Positions 6,490 through 14,474 of a DNA stretch of 21,665 nt are shown here, piece by piece (the stretch's first letter is position 1; each line of letters starts with the position of its first letter). The translations under genes were made by a program, and so were the position numbers. This DNA is from Bacteroidota bacterium (GTDB taxonomy: Bacteria > Bacteroidota > Bacteroidia > Flavobacteriales_F > PHOS-HE28): the NCBI GenBank assembly GCA_963169595.1, contig CAUJFM010000225.1, forward strand, positions 1 to 21,665, in the 5' to 3' direction. The notes under the pieces were generated by a model, which searched no databases, had not been told where the DNA came from, and was given only the letters and a program-made list of their open reading frames with translations.

Positions 6490-6521
6490 TTGTTACCCCC
6501 CTCCACCCCGCTTTATCTTTC
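6490..6521 (+). promoter_or_regulatory. Bacteroidota-type promoter of the first kelch gene
   Basis: TTG (6490-6492), 21 nt, then TATCTTTC (6514-6521), one mismatch from TAnnTTTG. The box ends 4 nt before the start codon at 6526, so the predicted transcript begins at or next to the ATG. Confidence 0.55.
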
Positions 6522-6525
6522 GACC

Positions 6526-7764
6526 ATGCGCATCCGTCCCTTCGCCTCCCTGGCCCTGGGCCTGCTGAGCCTCACCACCATCGCGCTGGCCGCACAGGGC
6601 AGCTGGGAAGCCCGCACCGCCATGCCTCCGGGCAACGGCCGCTGGGGCTCGGCCACCTTCGTCATCGACGGCATCGGCTACACGGTGGGCGGCTACGATG
6701 GCACCACCGAGATCAACGATGTGAAGGCCTACGACCCCACCACGGACAGCTGGCAGACGCGCAGTCCGCTGCCGGTGGCGCTGCGCAACGCATCGGGCTT
6801 CGCGCTCAACGGCAAGGGCTATGTGGCCTGCGGCTACAGCGCGGCTTCCGGCCACTTCAATTCGCTGTACGTGTACGACCCGTTCACCAACAGTTGGAGC
6901 ACCCGCGCCTCCTTCCCCGGCAGCGCGCGCTACGGCATGGCCAGCTTCGTGGTGGACGGCATCGCCTACGTGGCCTGCGGCAACTCCGGCGCGGCCACGG
7001 GCTCCTACCACGCGGACCTCTACGCCTACGACCCCGTGGCGAACACCTGGACCCAGCGCGCCGCCTACCCCGGCATGGAACGGATGGCCTGCAGCGGGTT
7101 CAGCATCGGCAGCAAGGGTTATGTGTTCGGCGGGCGGCGCGATGACCAGAACTTCAGTAGTGAGCTGTTCGAGTACGACCCGGCCACCAACACCTGGGCG
7201 CAGCGCGCCTCCCTGCCCGCCACGGGCCGCAGCTATGCCAACACGATGAGCGCCGGAGGTCACGGCTACGTGATCGCGGGCAGCGACCTGGCCAACGCGG
7301 GCCTCACCGATGCCTGGGCCTACCACCAGGCCACCGACACGTGGAGCCCCCTGGCGACCTATCCGGGCACCGGCTACTGGGGCGGCACCGCCTTCACCAT
7401 CGGCAACCGCCTGTTCTGCGGCCATGGGCGGTTCAACACCACCATCCCCACGGAGTTCTTCGAATTCACCTCGCCCTTTGTGGGGGTGCCCACGGTGGTG
7501 GGTGCCAGCTCGCTGGCGATGGGTCCCAACCCCTGCCCCACCGGCGGCACGCTGTACGTGACACTGCCCGGTGATGTGGCACAGGTCCCCGCGCAGCTGG
7601 TGCTCTTCAACACCCTGGGGCAGCCCGTGCTGCGCCAGCCGCTGCAAGGCACGGGCCCCGTGGCCCTGACGCTGCCCGCCCTGACGCCGGGCACCTACAC
7701 CGCCCACTTGCTGGCCGATGGCCGCCTGGTGGCGCGGAGCGCGCTGGTGGTGGGCGAGCGGTGA
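6526..7764 (+). CDS. Secreted six-blade kelch-repeat protein with T9SS sorting domain
   Basis: A 412-aa exported protein. A signal peptide (1-23, MRIRPFASLALGLLSLTTIA...) is followed by six kelch-like repeats of about 48-50 residues (roughly 36-330). Each has the paired glycines and the YDPxTxxWxxR element, for example VKAYDPTTDSWQTRSPLP, LYVYDPFTNSWSTRASFPG and FEYDPATNTWAQRASLP. A C-terminal T9SS type A sorting domain occupies about the last 80 residues (GPNPCPTGGTLYV..., ...TYTAHLLADGRLVARSALVV). Six blades would form one complete beta-propeller. The ligand is unknown; surface adhesion or carbohydrate/protein binding is usual for this architecture. The start at 6526 is chosen because the signal peptide begins there and the promoter box ends 4 nt upstream; an in-frame extension to 6181 would run through the structured repeats. 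A damaged second copy lies at 8563-9118. Confidence 0.9.
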   Translation: MRIRPFASLALGLLSLTTIALAAQGSWEARTAMPPGNGRWGSATFVIDGIGYTVGGYDGTTEINDVKAYDPTTDSWQTRSPLPVALRNASGFALNGKGYVACGYSAASGHFNSLYVYDPFTNSWSTRASFPGSARYGMASFVVDGIAYVACGNSGAATGSYHADLYAYDPVANTWTQRAAYPGMERMACSGFSIGSKGYVFGGRRDDQNFSSELFEYDPATNTWAQRASLPATGRSYANTMSAGGHGYVIAGSDLANAGLTDAWAYHQATDTWSPLATYPGTGYWGGTAFTIGNRLFCGHGRFNTTIPTEFFEFTSPFVGVPTVVGASSLAMGPNPCPTGGTLYVTLPGDVAQVPAQLVLFNTLGQPVLRQPLQGTGPVALTLPALTPGTYTAHLLADGRLVARSALVVGER

Positions 7765-7815
7765 GGGGGGCTGGATACGCGCCCTTGTTGTGAATGACCC
7801 GTCCGCTCCGAGCCC

Positions 7816-8160
7816 TTATCCAAGCCGATCACGCAACCGGCGCTCCGCTTCGGCCTTCAGCTTCGGCAGGTCCTTGCGGATCACCTCCCACACGATCCGA
7901 TCGTCCACGTTGTCGTAGGCATGGATGAGGCGGTTGCGCATGCCCACAATGGCATTGGCATCGGGGAACGCTTCGCCGGGAATGAGCTTTCTGATCTGGC
8001 CCATGGCCTCGCCGATGATCGAGAGGTTGCGTTCCACCGCGCGCTTCGTCCGAACGTCACGCACATACTCGTTCAGTGAGGCGATACCGGAAACGAACTC
8101 GTCGATCTCCGTGATCGCCGAGAGGACGTCAGACCAGTACTTGTTCCCTGGCTCCGTCAT
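7816..8160 (-). CDS. hepT: HepT-like HEPN ribonuclease toxin
   Basis: A 114-aa all-helical HEPN (DUF86) protein. The catalytic/modification motif R75-x4-H80-x-Y82 (RNRLIHAY) is intact. It matches the RX4HXY motif of HepT toxins, in which Arg and His form the RNase site of the dimer and the Tyr is AMPylated by the antitoxin. The start codon lies 29 nt inside the end of the antitoxin gene (32-nt overlap, 8129-8160), so translation is coupled and the antitoxin is made first. By family knowledge the free toxin cleaves RNA, probably tRNA. Nothing in the sequence suggests inactivation. The pair lies between two direct copies of a kelch gene and points against them. Confidence 0.9.
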   Translation of the reverse strand: MTEPGNKYWSDVLSAITEIDEFVSGIASLNEYVRDVRTKRAVERNLSIIGEAMGQIRKLIPGEAFPDANAIVGMRNRLIHAYDNVDDRIVWEVIRKDLPKLKAEAERRLRDRLG

Positions 8161-8464
8161 AGATCAGCTGCTTGGTCCGCTCGATCTCCGCGCGCAGATA
8201 GGGGTTCCGCAAGGACTGCGGCGTCAGCAGGTCGACCGGTCGGCGGAAGATCGCTTCGAGCCCGTTCCACACGTTGATGAGCATCCGGCCTGCGGTCTCG
8301 TCGGGTGCATCCACATCCACCAGCACATCCACATCACTGGTCTCGGTGAACGGGCCGTTCACGCTGCTGCCGAACACGTATAGCGCCTGCACGGCGTTGG
8401 CCTGCATCAGCTCCTTGAACCCTTGGCGGTCCTGGTCGATGAGGGTGGCGATGGCGGGACGCAT
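8129..8464 (-). CDS. mntA: MntA-like minimal nucleotidyltransferase antitoxin
   Basis: A 111-aa minimal nucleotidyltransferase. The signature GSSVNG (32-37) and SDVDVLVD (43-50) gives the metal-binding pair D44 and D46, and a third acidic residue follows at D78 in RRPVDLLT, so the active site is complete. By family precedent it transfers AMP to the Tyr of the RX4HXY motif of its partner HepT and so neutralises it. The gene is first in the pair and overlaps the toxin start by 32 nt. A perfect TAGCTTTG box ends 4 nt before the ATG, predicting a leaderless transcript. Confidence 0.9.
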   Translation of the reverse strand: MRPAIATLIDQDRQGFKELMQANAVQALYVFGSSVNGPFTETSDVDVLVDVDAPDETAGRMLINVWNGLEAIFRRPVDLLTPQSLRNPYLRAEIERTKQLIYDGAREQVLV

Positions 8465-8468
8465 GACC

Positions 8469-8476
8469 CAAAGCTA
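8469..8476 (-). promoter_or_regulatory. TAnnTTTG box of the mntA-hepT operon
   Basis: On the minus strand TAGCTTTG is followed by GGTC and then the ATG at 8464. The same TTTG-GGTC-ATG junction occurs before the second kelch copy on the opposite strand. No clear -33 element is seen. Confidence 0.6.
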
Positions 8477-8527
8477 CGGCAAGCACCGATGCCCGTAGCT
8501 GCCACCAACGCCCCCGCCCTCCTCCTC

Positions 8528-8558
8528 TTGATGCCCCATCACCTCCCAATTACATTTG
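8528..8558 (+). promoter_or_regulatory. Bacteroidota-type promoter of the damaged kelch copy
   Basis: TTG (8528-8530), exactly 20 nt, then a perfect TACATTTG (8551-8558), ending 4 nt before the ATG at 8563. The promoter is intact although the gene behind it is broken, so a truncated product may still be made. Confidence 0.65.
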
Positions 8559-8562
8559 GGTC

Positions 8563-9118
8563 ATGCGCATCCGTCCACTCCCCTCCCTGGTCCTGTGGCT
8601 CCTGAGCCTCACCTCCACAGAGCTGGCCGGACAAGGCAGCTGGGAACCCCGCACCGCCATGCCTCCGGGCAGCGGCCGCTGGGGCTCGGCCACCTTCGTG
8701 ATCGACGGCATCGGGTACACCGTGGGCGGGTACGATGGCTCCACGGAGATCAACGACGTGAAGGCCTACGACCCCACCACGGACAGCTGGCAGACGCGCA
8801 GTCCGCTGCCGGTGGCGCTGCGCAACGCGTCGGGCTTCGCGCTCAACGGCAAGGGCTATGTGGCCTGCGGCTACAGCGCCGCTTCCGGCCACTTCAATTC
8901 CCTGTACGTGTACGACCCGGCCACCAACAGCTGGAGCACCCGCGCCTCCTTCCCCGGCAACGCGCGCTACGGCATGGCCAGCTTCGTGGTGGACGGCATC
9001 GCGTACGTGGCCTGCGGCCCTCGCGCTGCCCGCCCTGACGCCGGGCACCTACACCGCCCAGTTGCTGGCCGATGGCCGCCTGGTGGCGCGGAGCGCGCTG
9101 GTGGTGGGCGAGCGCTGA
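8563..9118 (+). pseudogene. Second kelch/T9SS copy, broken by a 683-bp internal deletion
   Basis: The first 456 nt are colinear, without indels, with the intact copy at 6526-6981 and encode a signal peptide, kelch blades 1-2 and the start of blade 3 (...FVVDGIAYVACG). At 9016-9018 the sequence jumps to the equivalent of 7662-7664 and continues colinearly for 103 nt to the same stop region. The two sides share only GGC at the junction. The loss is 683 bp relative to the intact copy, not a multiple of three, so the sorting domain (LPALTPGTYTAQLLADGRL...) is now in a different frame. In the original frame, translation continues to 9243 through meaningless sequence. Homology between the copies ends just after the stop codons (TGAGGGGGG). 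The protein would lack four blades and its secretion signal. Confidence 0.9.
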
Positions 9119-9157
9119 GGGGGGCGCCTTCATCCCAGCTGCCGTCTTGCGCCACCC

Positions 9158-11965
9158 CTACTGCACCACCATGCGCGCGGTCCAGCGCTGGCGGCCATCG
9201 GACAGCTGCAGCTGGTAGGCCCCGGCAGGCAGTCCCAGGGTGAGCCAGGGCGTGCGGTCATCGGCCAAGGGGGCCAGATGCTCGGTGGCCACCAGGCGGC
9301 CGCTCATGTCCAGCACCAGCAGGTCCACCGGGGTGTTGTGCGCCTCGGGCAGCCACAGCTGGAAGGTGCCCGCATGGGGGTTGGGCACCACCACCAGGTG
9401 GGGCGTGGCGCTGGACGCCTCCACGCGAGTGTTGATATCCACCATCAGCGAGGCCTGCACCACGCAGCCGCCGGGAGTGGTCACCGTCACCGTGTAGAGG
9501 CCGTTGCCCTGGTAGGGCAGGGTCTCGTCCGTGGCGCCGGGCAGGGGGAAGCCATCGAAGGACCAGGCATAGGTGCCCAGACCGGGTGTGGCCATCAGGT
9601 CCAGGCCATCCTGCAGGAGCTCACTCTCGGGGCAGTAGGCATAGGCTTCGGAGATCCAAGGGCAGTCCGCTGCGGGTGTGGCCACCACGGACCAGAGGCC
9701 ATAGGCGGGGTTGTCCAGGCAGGCCTCGGGGCCGCTGCTGTGGAGGATGCCGTTCAGGTACCAGGCGTAGTCGGCCAGCCCGGCGGGGGTGCAGCACAAT
9801 TGCTGCGTGCCCGGGTCCCAGTTCACCGTGGCGAAGCCGCCTTCCACCTCCACCCACACACTATCCGATACCGCACACGGCTGGCCAGGAGAGCCGGCCG
9901 TGAGCACGTACCAACCGGCGGCGGGCGGGGCCACGGTGGTGGCGGCTGCGGCCGCATCGTCCACGCCGATGGCGGGCGACCAATGCACCGTAGGCAGAGT
10001 AAAGCCGTTGCAGTGCACGGTGTCGGCATACGGTGCGTTCACCAACGTGTTCAACAGCCCGTGCAACCGTTCCAGCTCATCGTTCAGGAGCATGTACCGG
10101 TTGTATTGCACGGATTCCGTGGAGCTGTAGATCAGTTCAATGGACTGTCCGTGCCATACATCGATGGCGATCGTGTCCCATACAGGGCCCGCTGGCATGG
10201 TGAAGAAGTTGGCCACGCCATCCACCAGCAGGGTGAGCGAGGTGCTGGGTGCCCAGCCATTGCCCTGAATATCGCCCAATATCAGCTGATAGGTGCATCC
10301 ATAGGGAGCAGGGCCCACCGCACCGGCCAGGGGCTGCGGGTCCTGGCACAGCAGCACATCCGGTCCCGCGTTCAGTGCGGGGGCGTTCAGCGCGGTGATC
10401 TGCACGGTGGTGTCGTGCATGCATCCGTAGGAATCCACCACGGTGAACTGGTAGGCGTGCGCCCCGGCCTGGGCCGGGGTGATCTGGGCTTGGGCCGCCA
10501 CCGGTGTGGGTTCCGCCCAAGGTCCGCTCCAGTAAGCGGAATCCGGATGATGCAAGGCCAGTGTGGGGGACAGGTCGGCGAAGCTGCCCTGTGGGTCCGG
10601 TTCAAGCCCCATGCTCCAGCCGCACCAGGACCCATTGTCCCCGCCGATGAGATCGCCCACCAGGAAGGTCCAGGTCCCGTTCATGGGACAGCCGATCAAC
10701 TGGTCCATGGACTGCGCACTGGTGAAGGTGTTGGGCAGCAGGGCGGCACTGACCGGCACGCCGGCGAAGCCGACCTGGGGGTTGATGCCACCGGCATTGG
10801 CGCTCATGGTGCCTGCCGTGGAGGAGGCGCTCCAGCAGTAGTTCCAGCACGTGCCGGATACCCCGTTCGCAACCTGGGTGGTGTCGTTCGCCGCACCGAG
10901 GTAGACGCCGCTGCCACCCGTCAAGGCCTCCTGCAAACGCACATAGCGGCCATCGGGACAGACCAGCGCGAACGTAAGGTCAGCCAGGAAGGAGTGTTCG
11001 ATGGAGAGGCAGACCTCGCCCAGTTCATGGGGGTCCTGGAGCACGGCTCCTTCGGGGTACCAATCCACCTTGAGGGGCCACGCGACAACCACCTGATCAG
11101 GCATCACGTAGCTGTATCCGGTGCTTTGAAGCACGCTGGCGGAGCTGCTCAATGGGAGCGTGCCCGGTGTGGCCTGCCCCAGCAGGATGCCGGTGGAATT
11201 GACACAGAGCGGGCTGGGCGCCACGGTGCTGGCGAAGGAGGGCGCCTCGCTGACCAGCACCAGCAGGGGGGGCGAAAGTGTAGAAACGCAACCGCGCTGA
11301 TCGGTGGTGCGACAGACCACTTCGTGCGCGCCCTGTGCGAAGAAGAACAGCGCCGTAGGCATGGTGTCGGTCACTTCGATGGGTTGGCCGTCCACCATCC
11401 AGGTCCAGTGGTGCAGCGCAGTATCCGCCAGCACAATGGATGCACTGGCATCCAGCAGCAGGCTGTCGCCGGTGCAGAGCTGCACGGTGTCGCCCTGCAG
11501 GTCGAAAGCCGCTGCGAAGGGGTTGCATCCGGGCACACAACCGATCTGGGCCTCGAAGTTCCCGGTGGCGGAACCGTTGGAGATGAACACCAGGGTGAGG
11601 CAGCCCTGGCTGGCGGTGATGACACTATCGGCCAAGGTGTTCCGCGAATACGTGCCGATCAGCGGAGCCTGCACATCCGGTCCATCGTAAATGAAAAGGA
11701 GGTCCGATGGCGCTTCGATCTGGTTGGAGATCTGGGTGGTGGGCGTGAACGAGAGCCGCATCCGAGACCCCGGGGTGTCGGTGCAGATCACCGAGGTGTA
11801 CCGTTCGTTGTTGCCGTAACTGGCGCTGGGCCCGCCGCTATCGTACAGGGTTCCGCTGCACGCGGTGATGGCGGGTTGCGTGATGAGGTAGGTCTGCGCT
11901 TGAGCGGCGATGACCGTAAGAAGAACAAGTGGCAGAAGGGATGCGCGGAATAAACGTTCGCACAT
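9158..11965 (-). CDS. Large secreted protein with CUB and P-domain-like modules and T9SS tail
   Basis: A 935-aa exported protein, probably an adhesin or surface protein. The signal peptide (1-23) ends AAQAQ. A CUB domain (about 36-143) starts ACSGTLYDSGGPSASYGNNE and has the YDGPD element. PKD/Ig-like segments follow (about 150-260), then a segment (about 275-475) resembling the jelly-roll P-domain of proprotein convertases (LGEVCLSIEHSFLADLTFAL, GTWTFLVGDLIGGDNG, WCGWSMGL). More Ig-like repeats with DSVWVEVEG- and GLYTVTVTTPGGC-type strands come next. The last about 80 residues form a T9SS sorting domain (VVPNPHAGTFQLWLPEA...). No protease catalytic triad is visible. The start at 11965 begins the signal peptide; an upstream in-frame ATG at 12028 would add 21 residues before it. 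It converges on the broken kelch copy. The ligand is unknown. Confidence 0.85.
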   Translation of the reverse strand: MCERLFRASLLPLVLLTVIAAQAQTYLITQPAITACSGTLYDSGGPSASYGNNERYTSVICTDTPGSRMRLSFTPTTQISNQIEAPSDLLFIYDGPDVQAPLIGTYSRNTLADSVITASQGCLTLVFISNGSATGNFEAQIGCVPGCNPFAAAFDLQGDTVQLCTGDSLLLDASASIVLADTALHHWTWMVDGQPIEVTDTMPTALFFFAQGAHEVVCRTTDQRGCVSTLSPPLLVLVSEAPSFASTVAPSPLCVNSTGILLGQATPGTLPLSSSASVLQSTGYSYVMPDQVVVAWPLKVDWYPEGAVLQDPHELGEVCLSIEHSFLADLTFALVCPDGRYVRLQEALTGGSGVYLGAANDTTQVANGVSGTCWNYCWSASSTAGTMSANAGGINPQVGFAGVPVSAALLPNTFTSAQSMDQLIGCPMNGTWTFLVGDLIGGDNGSWCGWSMGLEPDPQGSFADLSPTLALHHPDSAYWSGPWAEPTPVAAQAQITPAQAGAHAYQFTVVDSYGCMHDTTVQITALNAPALNAGPDVLLCQDPQPLAGAVGPAPYGCTYQLILGDIQGNGWAPSTSLTLLVDGVANFFTMPAGPVWDTIAIDVWHGQSIELIYSSTESVQYNRYMLLNDELERLHGLLNTLVNAPYADTVHCNGFTLPTVHWSPAIGVDDAAAAATTVAPPAAGWYVLTAGSPGQPCAVSDSVWVEVEGGFATVNWDPGTQQLCCTPAGLADYAWYLNGILHSSGPEACLDNPAYGLWSVVATPAADCPWISEAYAYCPESELLQDGLDLMATPGLGTYAWSFDGFPLPGATDETLPYQGNGLYTVTVTTPGGCVVQASLMVDINTRVEASSATPHLVVVPNPHAGTFQLWLPEAHNTPVDLLVLDMSGRLVATEHLAPLADDRTPWLTLGLPAGAYQLQLSDGRQRWTARMVVQ

Positions 11966-12269
11966 GGCAGCAAGGGATGTATCGCGATGAAGATAGGATC
12001 TATGGCATATCGCCGGGCATGCTAACAAGGCCCCGGATCACTTGCGGACCAAGCCAGTGGCCCTGTGGTACTGACAGGTCGGCCCATGAGGCCTCCCCGG
12101 GAACCGGACAAAAAATGGCTGCGACAAGAAGGTCCGGACATCCGTTAGTGGGTCCGAGCAGCATACCGCAGATGAGCAGGCAGTTCTGCTGTCGGAGCTA
12201 CAACTGGCGGGGTCGCAACACCGGGCAAGATGCCTAAGGAATGGCCACCTGCGTTGGAGGAATACGCGG
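11966..12269. other. Gene-free interval between two minus-strand secreted-protein genes
   Basis: No gene is recognised. An inverted repeat CCGGAC...GTCCGG (about 12104-12137, stem 6, long loop) is the only structure noticed. The interval must hold the promoter of the CUB-domain protein; on the minus strand only an imperfect TATCTTCA is seen near 11990. Its length suggests that the CUB gene is transcribed separately from the upstream FISUMP gene. Confidence 0.45.
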
Positions 12270-13481
12270 TCAGTCCCGCACGCAGCGCAAGGGGAACCCG
12301 AATCTTCTATCTGCAGTATTCCGGATCACCTCCTGACCATTGTAGAGCAGTATGCGGTCGTAAGCACTGATACTGTCGACCACTGTTGAGGTCCACCACA
12401 GCCCCATGCCACCTTGTTGGGTGAATGTCCCGAGGGCGTTACGGCCGCCACTGGCCAATGCGGAGAATCCGCTTTCGTTGGTGCCACCGGCATTCGGGTC
12501 GTTCCAGTATTGTGCACCTTCGCTCTTCATCTTTCCGCCAACATTCTCGAGCCAACCACGTCCACCAAGGACCTCAAGAGCATCCAGTGGCATCCCCAAG
12601 GCGATCTCCAATTGTTGCCAATCCAGATCCGTTGGCACATGCCAGCCGGTGGGGCACACATTGCGCGGGTCGGTCACAGCATACCCGTTGTAATGCTTGC
12701 CGTAGGGCGTTTCGAACTGGGGGTCGTTGTTGTAGTGCGCCCATGCCGGTGTGCTGAGCGCGGTCCATACGCTTGCCTCGGTCACATGGGGAATGGTGTC
12801 CCCGTTCGCAAAGGTGACCGCACGCAGGTTCTCGGCCATCCACTCCTGTGTGCCGATCACAATGGTCGCATAACTGTTGCCATTCTGGTCGGTCACACTG
12901 CCATACGTCAGCCCCGGGTTGAGGTGGTCGGCCGGCAGGGTGGTGAAGCTCACCTGGTTGCCGTATGAGGTGCCCTGCGCGTTGGTGGCGAACGCCCTGG
13001 CGAAATAGGTGACCCCGTAGGACAAGCCGACCAGTGTCACCTGGAAAGAACCTACGGAACCGGTGGCGACCATGGAAGGGCCGCTCAGGTCGGGTAACGG
13101 GGACGGGCCGTAGCAGATGCCCCGTGTCACCACCGGTGAGTCGCCCACGCTGCTCACACCGGAGCATAGGGCACCGGTGCTGCTTACCGATGCCGGGGGC
13201 AGGGTGGCCAAGGGGGCTGTGCCATCCGCCCCGCCGGGGCTGTAGGTGATGCTGTCGACCTCCGCCACGGCATAGGACTGCATCGTGCCCCCTGTCCGGT
13301 GTACGATCATCACGGGTGTAGGGCTGTCCCACTGGTAGCTCACGCTATCAATGTCCACCATGTCCAGCAGCACAGTGATGCCGTTGGTGCGGTGGATGTT
13401 CATGGTACCCTGCGCCTGAACGAGCAATACCGTGCAGAACAAGCTGGCGAGGGCGAGGTGGCGGTGCATGGTGGTGTCCAT
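12270..13481 (-). CDS. Secreted FISUMP-domain protein
   Basis: A 403-aa exported protein. The signal peptide is within the first 24 residues (MHRHLALASLFCTVLLVQAQ). Two short repeats of the type V/I-HRT-GG...DIDSVSY follow (about 28-50 and 58-81), then a fibronectin-III-like module (about 85-183, ending YFARAFATNAQGTSYGNQVSFTTLP). The FISUMP domain (about 200-403) is recognised by YATIVIGTQEWMAENLR, CPTGWHVPTDLDWQQLE, GGTNESGFSALASGGR and the final RRFGFPLRCVRD. The family is abundant in Bacteroidota and Fibrobacteres, is extracellular, and has no firmly known biochemical role. It has no T9SS tail. The ATG at 13481 follows the stop of the upstream gene by 7 nt; the ATG at 13469 is an alternative start. 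Confidence 0.85.
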   Translation of the reverse strand: MDTTMHRHLALASLFCTVLLVQAQGTMNIHRTNGITVLLDMVDIDSVSYQWDSPTPVMIVHRTGGTMQSYAVAEVDSITYSPGGADGTAPLATLPPASVSSTGALCSGVSSVGDSPVVTRGICYGPSPLPDLSGPSMVATGSVGSFQVTLVGLSYGVTYFARAFATNAQGTSYGNQVSFTTLPADHLNPGLTYGSVTDQNGNSYATIVIGTQEWMAENLRAVTFANGDTIPHVTEASVWTALSTPAWAHYNNDPQFETPYGKHYNGYAVTDPRNVCPTGWHVPTDLDWQQLEIALGMPLDALEVLGGRGWLENVGGKMKSEGAQYWNDPNAGGTNESGFSALASGGRNALGTFTQQGGMGLWWTSTVVDSISAYDRILLYNGQEVIRNTADRRFGFPLRCVRD

Positions 13482-13488
13482 CACAGGG

Positions 13489-14016
13489 TCAGCGTTGAAC
13501 GATCACTTGGCGGGTGGCTGCACGCGGTCCCTGCACCACGCGCACCACGTAGTTGCCATCGGCCACCGGTTGGCCATTCGCATCGCGCCCATCCCACACG
13601 AGCTGGTGCTCACCAGCGGGCAGTGGGCCTTGGTGAACACGCCGTACCTCGCCCCCGCGAAGGTCCAGCACCAACACCTGCACATCATCGGTTCCACTGG
13701 GTGTGATGCCGATCCGCACCTCGCCATTGGTGGGATTGGGATGCACCAGCAACGGCGTGAGTCCGGTGCTCTGTGCCGGCACCACCGTGGAGATGTCCGA
13801 GAACTGGTAATTGGCCATGCTGCTGAGGTCCCACGTGTAAGTGGTGCCGTCCCAGAGGAACACCCGCATGGCCGTGCCCGCGAAGTCCGTACTGCGCACA
13901 TCCGTAACGGCATGGCTCACCACCGATCCATCGGTGAAGCGGTAGGTGACATACTGGGCTTCCGAAATGCCGGCTATCAACAAGGTGGCAGCGAGCAGGG
14001 GAATGGATCGGACCAT
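13489..14016 (-). CDS. Small secreted protein with T9SS / FlgD-Ig-like C-terminal domain
   Basis: A 175-aa exported protein. The signal peptide (1-20, MVRSIPLLAATLLIAGISEA) precedes a short module with TYRFTDGSVVSHAVTDVRS and a second DGTTYTWDL element. This layout resembles the VHRTGG...DIDS repeats of the next gene. The remaining half is a T9SS/FlgD-Ig-like domain (LLVHPNPTNGEVRIGI..., HQLVWDGRDANGQPVADG, NYVVRVVQ). First gene of a two-gene operon with the FISUMP protein (7-nt gap). The start at 14016 is chosen because the signal peptide begins there and a perfect promoter box lies 18 nt upstream. The pair probably acts at the cell surface, but no substrate can be named. Confidence 0.82.
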   Translation of the reverse strand: MVRSIPLLAATLLIAGISEAQYVTYRFTDGSVVSHAVTDVRSTDFAGTAMRVFLWDGTTYTWDLSSMANYQFSDISTVVPAQSTGLTPLLVHPNPTNGEVRIGITPSGTDDVQVLVLDLRGGEVRRVHQGPLPAGEHQLVWDGRDANGQPVADGNYVVRVVQGPRAATRQVIVQR

Positions 14017-14034
14017 GTGCGTAGCGTGGATGAT

Positions 14035-14042
14035 CAAATCTA
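14035..14042 (-). promoter_or_regulatory. TAnnTTTG box of the two-gene secreted-protein operon
   Basis: A perfect TAGATTTG on the minus strand, ending 18 nt before the ATG at 14016. No TTG is found 19-21 nt upstream, so only the -7 element supports it. Confidence 0.5.
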
Positions 14043-14474
14043 GCAAAAGGCACATGGTGCGGACCTTGGTTTGATCCGGTCCCCACGCTCATTCACGTGT
14101 AGCTGTTGCCGAGTGGATATGCAGCGGCACACCAACGGCTTAGCGTACGGATGATCGCGATGCAAGCGGTGCGTACGGCAGCGACCGTAACGACGAGGAC
14201 CTCTCGGGCGATTCTACAGTATCACCGGTGCGTTGCGCGCAGCGCGCATCCTCATTCCTGCAAAGTTCTATCACCATCGCCCACCACCATACCCTCCATC
14301 TTCCACCGCGTATGCACCTCCGGCCGGTCCGGGATGTGGACCGTGGTAGCTGCGCATGGCGCCGGTGAGGGTGCTGGTGAGCCTCGAGAAGGCGCGCGCC
14401 TTCAAGGACTGGCTGGACGGGGTACAGCAGGGGTGCGTCACGTTCTGGCGTAGCCACCCCTCCATCTTGCACCC
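14043..14474. other. Gene-free interval with several strong palindromes
   Basis: No gene is convincingly seen. Structures noticed: TGCGCGC-A-GCGCGCA (14234-14248); GGTCC-gggatgt-GGACC (about 14326-14342); a perfect 16-nt palindrome GAAGGCGCGCGCCTTC (14388-14403); and AGGGGTG...CACCCCT (about 14430-14461). A 16-nt near-exact direct repeat CCCTCCATCTTsCACC stands at 14292-14307 and 14458-14473, framing this cluster. A short frame at 14356-14553 (65 codons, high G/C at third positions) is possible, but its second half overlaps a more convincing small membrane protein. The cluster could be a structured RNA. Confidence 0.4.

Noticed and set aside
8563..9243. Intact 226-aa kelch protein
   Set aside because: The last 75 residues come from a frameshift after the 683-bp deletion and are unrelated to the family.
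9278..11953. An 891-codon open frame on the plus strand
   Set aside because: Antisense shadow of the CUB/T9SS protein; composition is repetitive and no domain or signal is recognised.
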